DNA of 60,000 bases from Bolinopsis microptera (Eukaryota; Ctenophora; Tentaculata; Lobata; Bolinopsidae), in contig NC_087078.1 of NCBI RefSeq assembly GCF_026151205.1, positions 5,785,675 through 5,845,674 of the forward strand, given 5' to 3'. The notes below the pieces were generated by a model that was not told the DNA's origin, searched no databases, and saw only the letters and a list, made by a program, of their open reading frames with translations. Within the stretch, counting starts at the first letter, position 1, and every line of letters starts with the position of its first letter. The position numbers and the translations under genes were made by a program. This document shows positions 21,738 through 31,127 of this stretch, piece after piece.

Positions 21738-24700
21738 TCTACCTACGGACCTTATACCACGACCTCCAAGTGACCCTCCCTCCTGACACGGCACACCAGG
21801 TGCTAATAGAGGTCCTGGAGAAGTCTCTTAGTTATGTGACTAGTAGATACTTAGCTGCCAGACCCAGCAAGACCAATAATAAACTTTACCTGTGAGTATA
21901 TTTGTGTGATTCTAGTGTAACTCTAGTGACGTAATTTTACCTGTGAGTATATTTGTGTGATTCTAGTGTAACTCTAGTGACGTAATTTTAAATGACTTCA
22001 AAGAATGCTAACACGATGCTAACACACTGCTAACAATGCTAACTTTATAAATGTTGATGTGATTTAACTCTCCCAGGTATGATATAACAGCGATTGTTAT
22101 GATTTACTCAACGTTTGTCTGGTTGCTCACGGGTAAAGATGTTACACAGGTAGTAGACATATTTTATGACATTTCGCCTAGTTCCTTTCCATTGACGAAA
22201 TGTTATAGCTTGCTATATACAGCTTGCTAGTGATATCATTTAAGAGATGGAATTCTTCAAAGCAGCAAGATAATTTACCCACAGCTTGGTTGTTACTTAA
22301 TGTTACAGTATACAGTAGAGTAATTAGTACAGTATAGTAACTAGTAATGAGTTATTAATTAGTAATTAGTATAGTATAGTAACTAACTACTTTCTGTTTC
22401 ACTTATTTGGAGAAAGAAACTGGACCACATGTTTCCAGACAAGTTAACTTATTTACCCATCCTCAGATGACAGAACCAAGGGAAGGACCACTGATAGTCA
22501 TCTACTCGGACCTGAACCGCCTCCTCGCGGCTATGTCAGTCATCACCTCCCCACTTCAAGCAGTAGTGGACACTATGAAACTGTTTCAAGACAAGGTCTA
22601 CTTAAACTCGCACCATCTCGCACGGCCAGGTTGGTTACTACTACAGGTTAGGTACACTCTTCCATTCTAACGCGATTCTAGTTATAATGGATCAATATAA
22701 GTTGAATAACTTACTACTTTATTAAATTGTACTTATTCTCCTTGATCCCCCAGAAAGTGACGGTACAGGAAGCGGAGCGTGCGACTCTGCCCCCGTCCTC
22801 CCCCACAGCCACACCGCTGCCCCCTCCTCCACTCCTGTATCCTGGCTGCCCTCTATCTGGATATCTAGCCTCTTTACTATTGATAACCTGGACACTACTC
22901 TTATTTACTTGCTCAGGTTTTTGTTGTTTATACACACTCTCATTTACTTGCTCAGGTTTGTGTTGTTTATACACACTCTCATTTACTTGCTCAGGTTTGT
23001 GTTGTTTATACACACTCTCATTTACTTGCTCAGGTTTGTGTTGTTTATACACACTCTCATTTACTTGCTCAGGTTTGTGTTGTTTATACACACTCTCATT
23101 TACTTGCTCAGGTTTGTGTTGTTTGTACACACTCTCATTTACTTGCTCAGGTTTGTGTTGTTTGTACACACTCTCATTTACTTGCTCAGGTTTGTGTTGT
23201 TTGTACACACTCTCATTTACTTGCTCAGGTTTGTGTTGTTTATACACACTCTCATTTACTTGCTCAGGTTTGTGTTGTTTATACACACTCTCATTTACTT
23301 GCTCAGGTTTATGTTGTTTATACACACTCTTATTTACTTGCTCAGGTTTGTGTTGTTTATACACACTCTCATTTACTTGCTCCTGGGTTTGTGTTGTTTA
23401 TACACACTCTTATTTACTTGCTCAGGTTTGTGTTGTTTATACACACTCTCATTTACTTGCTCAGGTTTGTGTTGTTTATACACACTCTCATTTACTTGCT
23501 CAGGTTTGTGTTGTTTATACACACTCTCATTTACTTGCTCAGGTTTGTGTTGTTTATACACACTCTCATTTACTTGCTCAGGTTTGTGTTGTTTATACAC
23601 ACTCTCATTTACTTGCTCAGGTTTGTGTTGTTTATACACACTCTCATTTACTTGCTCAGGTTTGTGTTGTTTATACACACTCTCATTTACTTGCTCAGGT
23701 TTGTGTTGTTTATACACACTCTTATTTACTTGCTCAGGTTTGTGTTGTTTATACACACTCTCATTTACTTGCTCAGGTTTGTGTTGTTTATACACACTCT
23801 CATTTACTTGCTCAGGTTTGTGTTGTTTATACACACTCTCATTTACTTGCTCAGGTTTGTGTTGTTTATACACACTCTCATTTACACACTCGCGTTTCAC
23901 ATGAACAACGCTACAACTAAACTTAATCTTTACAAAAAATAACGTTGTTTCCTGTACATTATGTGTGACCCTCTAATGCCTCTATGAGTCTATGTTGTCT
24001 CAGATGTTTTAACCAGAAGAATCCAGCTCACAAAGATCTGCTAATGACCGCTATTTCTAACGGAGCTAGGATACCCCAACAAATACAACTGTATCACAAC
24101 AGGGAGACTAGTCGCTTTGATTACAGTGAGTTAATGAGACTATCTTAACCATAATGAGTTACAATTAGTGGTGTTAGTTAGTAGATAGTAATATGTAACG
24201 TTAGAACTAGTTACAATAATAATTAATTAGTAAAATGTAACAATGTTTTAAAATATTTCACCTAGTAACAAGTTAAACTCCTGTAAAAAGTGAGGACTTT
24301 CAAATCAATTATAAAGACTTAAAGACATACCGTCAATTAGCAATTTAGTAATATTTAAATGAGTAACAAGTAATGTTAATTAGCAATTTAGCAATATTTA
24401 AATGAGTAACAAGTAATATAAATTAGCAATTCAGTAATATTTAAATGAGTAACGAGTAATGTTAATTAACAATTTAGTAATATTTAAATGAGTAACAAAG
24501 TAACAAGTAATGTTAATTAGCAATTTAGTAATTTAAATAATGTTAATCAGTAAAAGTAACAAGTTCACCTCCTGTAGACACAGTAGTCCTGACCCTCTCC
24601 CGCCTGTTAGCAAGCTGCAAGTACGACACCACCTCCTGGGCCACATTTATCCTCTCCACCTTCATACCTAACGAGATCTGGAACTGTGTTAGTAAACCCA

Positions 24701-27700
24701 ACTTCAAGTTCAGTAGGCCAGGCGAGAGTGAGGACCTTTGGCAGGTGATTGATGCTGAGTTACCTTGACAACCTTGTAATTGTGAAACTTTTGATGAGAC
24801 AAACTTGATAATATGTTTTAACTTTATTAAGATACCTAAAACCAACAAAGATGTAACGAAAAATAAAACTTACTTTTCTGCCAGGATTGTATAGGAGAGG
24901 TGCTGTTCCCTGCCCTGGAACCTATCCTGTATGAGGTGTTGAACCTTGTGGTACACCGCACCAAGATAATGCCCTCAACTGAGGAGGAAGTGGCAATTGA
25001 GGAGCTACCCTGCTCCTGTAGGATAAACCGCTTCTCTACTCCAAGTTAGTACTTAGTGCTCCTGTAGGATAAACCGCTTCTCTACTCCAAGTTAGTACTT
25101 AGTGCTCCTGTAGGATAAACCGCTGCTCTACTCCAAGTTAGTACTTAGTGCTCCTGTAGGATAAACTGCTGCTCTACTCCAAGTTAGTACTTAGTGCTCC
25201 TGTAGGATAAACCGCTGCTCTACTCCAAGTTAGTACTTAGTGCTCCTGTAGGATAAACCGCTGCTCTACTCCAAGTTAGTACTTAGTGCTCCTGTAGGAT
25301 AAACCGCTTCTCTACTCCAAGTTAGTACTTAGTGCTCCTGTAGGATAAACCGCTTCTCTACTCCAAGTTAGTACTTAGTGCCCCTGTAGGATAAACCGCT
25401 GCTCTACTCCAAATTAGTACTTAGTGCCCCTGTAGGATAAACTGCTTCTCTACTCCAAGTTAGTACTTAGTGCCCCTGTAGGATAAACCGCTTCTCTACT
25501 CCAAGTTAGTACTTAGTGCCCGGCCCCTGTAGGATAAACCGCTGCTCTACTCCAAATTAGTACTTAGTGCTCCTGTAGGATAAACCGCTTCTCTACTCGA
25601 AGTTAGTACTTAGTGCTCCTGTAGGATAAACCGCTTCTCTACTCCAAGTTAGTACTTAGTGCCACTGTAGCCTGTAGGATAAACCGCTTCTCTACTTCAA
25701 GTTAGTACTTAGTGCCCCTGTAGGATAAACCGCTTCTCTACTCCAAGGTAGAACTTAGTGCCTCTGTAGGATAAACCGCTTCTCTACTCCAAGTTAGTAC
25801 TTAGTGCCCCTGTAGGATAAACCGCTTCTCTACTCCAAGTTAGTACTTAGTGCTCCTGTAGGATAAACCGCTTCTCTACTCCAAGTTAGTACTTAGTGCC
25901 CCTGTAGGATAAACCGCTTCTCTACTCCAAGTTAGTACTTAGTGCCCCTGTAGGATAAACCGCTTCTCTACTCCAAGTTAGTACTTAGTGCCCCTGTAGG
26001 ATAAACCGCTTCTCTACTCCAAGTTAGTACTTAGTGCTCCTGTAGCATAAACAGTGTTACACAATGTTTAACTGCTCTCAGCAATTTCAAAGTTCAAATT
26101 TGCTTAGGGCCATAAAAGGCATGGCTCTTATCAATCGATATAAATAGCACAACAATTGCTGTGTACTATGAAGCAAGTATATTTTTAAACTTGTAAACTT
26201 GTAAACTTGTAAACTTGTAAACTTGTAAACTTGTAAACTTGTAAACTTGTAAACTTGTAAACTTGTAAAATTGTAAACTTGTAAAATTGTAAAGTTGTAA
26301 AATTGTAAAATTGTAAGGTGTATTGTGTACTAAAGTTATTGTTGTCAGGTTTGAAGGTGGTACTCCACGAGTCACTATCAGCAATATTCACACACCTTAG
26401 TCTGGTAGCTCCCTCTATCAGAACCACAGTTGTCAAGCTGACCAGGATGCTGTGTTTTAGAGCAAAACTCAAGGAAGATTCTGAAATACCTGTTCTCAAA
26501 CTTGTGAGTCTGTTATTCTATAAATGAACAAATAAATAAATAATTAAATAACTTAAGTTATTTACTTTCCGTCAATAATTGTATAATAGAAATACCCGAG
26601 AGTCTCCCCAATATTTTATTACTACGCCCAGTTTTAATTATCCTCTCTTTTAACAGTTCCTGGCGTTTTTCCTGAAGAGACTGTTTATGAATCCGAATGA
26701 AATCTGCCGGAAGTTTCACGCTGTAACAAGAGACTCTGTATCTAAAAACCGAAAATATTCATCAAAACTACCATTTGTTGATATTCCTGAAGAAAGTTTA
26801 TCCATCTTGAGAAAAGTAGGGGATATAAGTCGACTTATCGTGATGAAAGATGTTCTGAGTAAGTATTTATTTGTCTGATCAAGTAAAAGAATATTGCATT
26901 CGTAAGATATTCAGTGATTGCACATGCCTCATACGTGTATTGATTACTTAAATTATTACATTTGACCTGATATAATTAATTAATCGTTGTTAGATGTTAT
27001 AACGCTACCTACTGGAGCTGAGAAATATTTTGAGGAAGAGAACCAACTAGTTGATCACTCTTTAACCTCTCTCCACGACCAACTTACTCTTACTCTTAAT
27101 CTATCCAGGTATTTAAATATTTTATTATCTAATGCTGTGCTTCTCACCATTTAACATTTATGAACAGATTTTACACCCAATTTCGCAGTAATTACAATTG
27201 ACGAGGGTTTTCTTGGTGTTAAGTATGTCTACATACTGAACCTTTTCATAGAAGGAACCAATATTTTCAGTTCGTTGAATTCTGTGCAGCTGGATTACGA
27301 TCTGGAGTACATCAGTGGCACATACCCCGAAATATTCAATAATTTTCATCTAATGATGGACGAAATTACTGTAGGTTTTTTCTAATGATATCGCCCGAAT
27401 TCTTAATTCATACCTGCATTAAATTTCCAGAACACTGTAGCTCTGGGCCTAGCATGATCATAATACAATACGTCATGGAAATTGTCAAGATTGGAACAGC
27501 TCCTTGAGTGACCGCAAATGATAAACTTTCAAAAAGGTCTTCTCAAAAAGCAAGACGTAGCGCGCGTTCGAAATATTTCTTTGTTCTAAGCGCCAAGCTA
27601 AGATTGTGTTTGCGCGCGCGCGCTATATGATATATTTTATTATGTTATTATATTATATATATATATTATTATATATAGCAGGCAGATAGATAGCGAGCAC

Positions 27701-28531
27701 TGGATTTTGGCGAATAATGTACTCATATGATATATCATGTTCTCGGCTTCAGAATATCTTTTAGTTGTAAAGTAATATTATATAGTCCGTTGTAGTCTGG
27801 ACTAAACTTTTGATCCTGAAAGCTTTTCTCTAGCTAATATATTGTGCTACTCGCTACTGGATCGCAGAAGTTTGAAGTGTTATTTCTCCCAGGACATAAT
27901 TTCCAACGACTTTTCTTCAATACTAAAGACTGTCAAACTACTTCCAATTAACCAGCTTAATCCCTTGGACGAATACAAATCTTTCGGTACGTATAAAAAT
28001 ATTGGAATGATGAAGATATTTACTTTTCTTGATGCAAAGTTCAAACTTTTTCCAAAAGATAACTTCGAGATCGTCGTTTTTAACTGAAGTGTCGTGAAAC
28101 TGCTTAACATGTAAACTAATGAGTATTATTTGACCAGGTTGCTTCTCGTTAGACGATGTGAGCTACAAGGAGTGGAACCACGAGAGGTTATCAGAGTATT
28201 ACACTACTGATTTGTTTGTCCACTTCCTACCCCATAGGTATGTTCATGCTTGACAGAGGAATTTCACTTTTGTGGACAGAGTGATCACAGTGTAATTTCT
28301 TTATTTTAACCTTTTTTAAAGCGAAGTGGAATGGGCGTGGACAGATGCCTGCATTAACTTTATGATAAGTTTGAGACTGATAAATTCGCGGTCCACCACT
28401 TTCAAAGAGTTGTTGTTTTGATGATAGTTTTCTTCAGGTGGGAGCTAGCAGATGAGGGAACGATTCCAGAGGAAATTTCTGAGTTGGTGGATATCGTTCG
28501 AGCTTTTCTGTCTAAACATACGCATACGTAG
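21701..28531 (+). CDS. Unidentified multi-exon protein, at least 14 exons, 5' end not seen
   Basis: Recognised exons: A 21701-21891, B 22077-22149, C 22467-22646, D 22754-22916, E 24004-24125, F 24578-24744, G 24885-25044, H 26349-26503, I 26657-26858, J 26994-27108, K 27271-27374, L 27834-27986, M 28138-28237, N 28438-28531 (stop TAG). All have GT-AG borders; phases agree for A-B-C-D and E through N. D to E does not agree: the CAG|GT donor of D leaves phase 1 while E needs phase 2 (or phase 0 if its acceptor is the AACCAG at about 24014). The product is about 590 residues, mostly helical with Leu-rich segments, without signal peptide or motif I recognise. Blocks include VIYSDLNRLLAAMSVITSPL, ATFILSTFIPNEIWNCV, GESEDLWQ and LHESLSAIFTHLSLVAPSIR. 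A KIAA0825/DUF4495-type protein is only a suspicion to test. Upstream lies a LINE relic and an opposite-strand gene, so 5' exons are missing, distant or lost. Confidence 0.7.
21885..21988 (+). repeat. 51-bp tandem duplication of a splice donor
   Basis: Two copies of a block starting TTTACCTGTGAGTATATTTG (21885 and 21936). The first contains the last exonic bases and the GTGAGT donor of exon A; the second carries an intact copy of that donor in the intron. Reading past the first donor meets an in-frame TGA, so the downstream copy would truncate the protein. Confidence 0.9.
22909..23890. repeat. 39-bp minisatellite, about 25 units, spanning a splice donor
   Basis: The unit is CATTTACTTGCTCAG, GTTTGTGTTGTTTATACACA, CTCT. 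CAG|GTTTGT is a good 5' splice site, so every unit copies the exon D border. Exon D's frame stays open through the whole array (to about 23918) as SFTCSGLCCLYTL repeats. One 41-bp unit at about 23380 (GCTCCTGGGTTTG) changes frame, after which the donors fall in phase 0. Minus-strand KQHKPEQVNESVY frames are shadows. Confidence 0.93.
24330..24545. repeat. Intronic tandem repeat, about 4 units of 55-60 bp
   Basis: Units share GTTAATTAGCAATTTAGTAA and ATATTTAAATGAGTAACAAG with small gaps. The array ends about 30 bp before the acceptor of exon F, so it abuts but does not include that splice site. Confidence 0.8.
25010..26046. repeat. 46-bp minisatellite, about 22 units, spanning a splice donor
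   Basis: The unit is GCTCCTGTAGGATAAACCGC, TTCTCTACTCCAA, GTTAGTACTTAGT. The first unit contains the last 35 bases of exon G and its CAA|GTTAGT donor, so each unit repeats an exon end plus a donor. Unlike the 39-bp arrays, 46 is not a multiple of three and reading through the first donor meets an in-frame TAG, so only the first donor preserves the protein. Units vary at TTC/TGC and GCTCC/GCCCC. Confidence 0.93.
26183..26320. repeat. 10-bp CTTGTAAA-type tandem repeat in an intron
   Basis: CTTGTAAA recurs about 14 times, decaying to AATTGTAAA at the right end, shortly before the acceptor of exon H (26349). Confidence 0.9.
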
Positions 28532-29218
28532 TAGCTCTGGTAGACTAGGCTGAAACAAACGTGTCAGCTCTGGTAGACTAGGCTGAATTATGATTGATTA
28601 ATATTATTATTTTTTGTTTGATATTAGTATTTGAATTGCTGTAAATGTTTGTTAATCTTATAAATAACTATTATTTTCTTCGCAACCATTAATTCTTCTG
28701 GGTTGTTAACTAAAATACTTAATTTTTAATTTTACAGGTTTGGATTTTAAATAAGCATCAGTCATACATTTATTTTTGCTAATGAAGTTGCAAAACTATT
28801 TACATTAACGATTTCATTGGTTGATGGTTCAGGTTTTATTCAATTAATTTTTTTAACGATCAGTCGCCATTTAGAGGATCAGAAATTTGTTATGTTTTGA
28901 ATAATTCATGATTTTTACATTGTGCTTTTAAATGTTAAATGCTCGATCGTATTATCATAAATTCAATGTTTATGCATAAATTACTTTTACAGTAGCTGCC
29001 ATTTAATTCTTAAATACATATTATTTTTGCTAATATCTACTTTTACTGCGCTCTTTCAATTTGACAATATGCATTTTTAAGTGAAAAAAAAAATGCATTT
29101 TTAAGAGATGTGCCCCAATCAAAAAATTATCTTCAGTGATTTGTTTCTATCTAAAAAAGTAGATCATGGCTAAGTTTTAAAGTGCACTTTATTTTTATAA
29201 CGCACTTATCATGTTCAG
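28532..29218. other. Intergenic or leader region between two plus-strand genes
   Basis: A doubled CAGCTCTGGTAGACTAGGCT block lies just after the stop (28532-28590). The rest is AT-rich with no exon seen. Any 5' leader exon of the next gene should be here; a strong acceptor (ATCATGTTCAG) closes the region at 29218. Confidence 0.5.
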
Positions 29219-29226
29219 ATGATGTC

Positions 29227-30566
29227 ATGAGCAACTCCCAAACGTTTGATAACCAGAGCTTTGACTACCAGGAACCTCACAGCTCCAACAGCAGGAAGAG
29301 GTCCCTACCTTCTTCCCACCATGACAACTTGTTCGCTAAAGCACACAGGGCGAGTGAGGAGGCAGGGCTGGTTCCGTTAGAGCACAGTCCAGGTTTTAAG
29401 GTTTTGCCTAGTCGGGAGTTTGATAAAATAAAGGAAGCACAAAACATGGGATATCATAAGAAGTCGTGTACTTATCAGAGTCACCGAACCAAGCAGGTTA
29501 CTTGTTATTAATTATTAACTTGCGATTATTATGACGTCATAGTATGATTTTCTGTTTGTTAAATCACGTTTAATTTCACTTAAAGTTATCTCCATACTTT
29601 TCACTCTTATAGCAATATATCATAAGTAATGTAAATATCTCTCAGGGGTCTCACAAGAAACTTTGCTACTATTCCTCCGCTCACGAGCGGGTAACAGCCC
29701 GCCGTCTCTTAGACTCTCGCATTAATGTGACCGACTTCGAACGCTCTATCAGAAGCCAGTTCTCCGACCTATGCTGTTATAATTATGCGGAGATTATCGC
29801 TGCTTGTTACCCGGCGATGGATTACCGCAAAAGGTGGATTGTTCTGGAAGAAAACGGTTCTGGTCAGAGGTTTATTCAACATAGGAGTTTAACAGAGGAC
29901 ACGAAAGCGAACATTAAAATGTCCTTATCAAGGTCTGACAGTTGCACTGGTGTTAAGAATAAACTGATTAGGAATAGAGTTATACCAACTATCCGTCATC
30001 TTTCCATGTACGACGTTCTCATGTCTGTTTACGGTGGAGAATTTTATCGGAAGAACAATTTAGTCAGACAATGTGGTCCGATATCTGATCTAGCAGATCG
30101 GATGATAGAACTTTATAGGTGCCGGGAGAAAGCCCTGATATCCCCCATAACCAGCATTATAAGTCAACAAGACTGCAGATTAACAATGGAGCAGAAGTAT
30201 GCTGTTATCGGGGTCCTCCATCAGGCCACCAATGTAGACAGCATCAGGAAGCAGCTAGCTCGGATGTTTCCCGAGTCTTTCTCTCCTCGCTCAACTATTG
30301 ACATTTTAGCTGCTACATTTGGGAGTTACAAACAAGTCTGTATAGAAACTAAGTCCAGGGAGGAGGACCCGAGTGAAAGGACTATTATCCTTGGAGAGAA
30401 ATTCTCCTGTCAATCAGTGTTTAAAGCTTTGGAAGATCAGCGCAATCAGGAAACAGGTAAAGATATCAAGAAAGGAAAGAAAAAGAAAGGATGGAAACCG
30501 CAAAGGAAATTAAAAGGCCAGATTATACCCATGTCTTTTTCTAAAGGTAAAGGGAACCTTGTTTGA
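29227..30566 (+). CDS. Unidentified 396-residue protein, two coding exons
   Basis: Exon 1 runs from the ATG at 29227 to 29496 (CAG|GTTACT donor); exon 2 from 29646 (TCTCAG acceptor) to the TGA at 30564-30566; both phase 0. An acceptor at 29218 suggests a non-coding exon upstream; an out-of-frame ATGATGTCATGA overlaps the start and could act as a small upstream frame if transcribed. Residues 1-60 are Ser-rich and probably disordered. The central part has CTYQSHRTKQGSHKKLCYYS, YAEIIAACYPAMDYRKRWIV and SMYDVLMSVYGGEFYRKNN and looks folded. The C-terminus is strongly basic (KKGKKKKGWKPQRKLKG), suggesting nuclear or RNA-associated location. I do not recognise the family and assign no function. Confidence 0.75.
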
Positions 30567-31127
30567 TTATCTCACACACTACTCTAGTAGCAGGGAGGGG
30601 TGAATATACAACACACGCATGTTAATTCAGATGTGCATATTTGATGGAATTGGGTTGCAAGGAACACTGCTGAAGATGAGTGATCCTAAGGAAGACTGAA
30701 TTTAGACCAGAGGTGAACACACCGCGGCATAATTGTTACAATGGTCATTAAATGCACCTTGTTCTAGGGTGTTTTGACATTATTTAAGTGTTGGATGGTG
30801 GGAAAATTTGGGTCATATTCCCGTGATATCGTCATCTTTTATTTTGAGAATATTTATTGCAATAATTTATAGACAATTTTACTGTCGCACTTTATAATTT
30901 TTTTGTTTTGATTTTATGTGATGTTAATTAATTATTTTATAGCTAATTTTCTAATTCGCCGGAGGACTCCAATTTTAAACTCATTTTCTCAGCTCAAGTA
31001 ATCAATTGAATCCTGAAATGTAATATTTGTCACACAGTTTCTTAGGTTCGCATAACCACAACTCCCCCAACGAATAGTACATGACGTAATAACCATGTAG
31101 AAACCATGAGAGCAGGGTGCCGCTATT
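30567..31127. other. Intergenic region before rabenosyn-5
   Basis: This carries the 3' end of the preceding gene and the presumed rabenosyn promoter. No repeats or exons recognised. The rabenosyn start ATG follows a short leader at 31128. Confidence 0.5.

Noticed and set aside
20664-21794. 376-codon minus-strand frame of VVRLDLRYTLLSK repeats
   Set aside because: It is the reverse reading of the 39-bp minisatellite; the period is a multiple of three, so several frames are open by chance. The plus strand has a spliced exon.
22714-23900. Minus-strand KQHKPEQVNESVY repeat proteins
   Set aside because: Shadow frames of the donor-spanning 39-bp array, without start context or flanking domains.
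20656-26046. CRISPR-like arrays
   Set aside because: Units are directly adjacent without unique spacers and the DNA is eukaryotic with introns, so these are minisatellites.
27188-27270. Extension of exon K to the upstream TTTCGCAG acceptor
   Set aside because: The phase left by exon J gives an in-frame stop; the acceptor at 27270 (ATATTTTCAG) fits the phase exactly.
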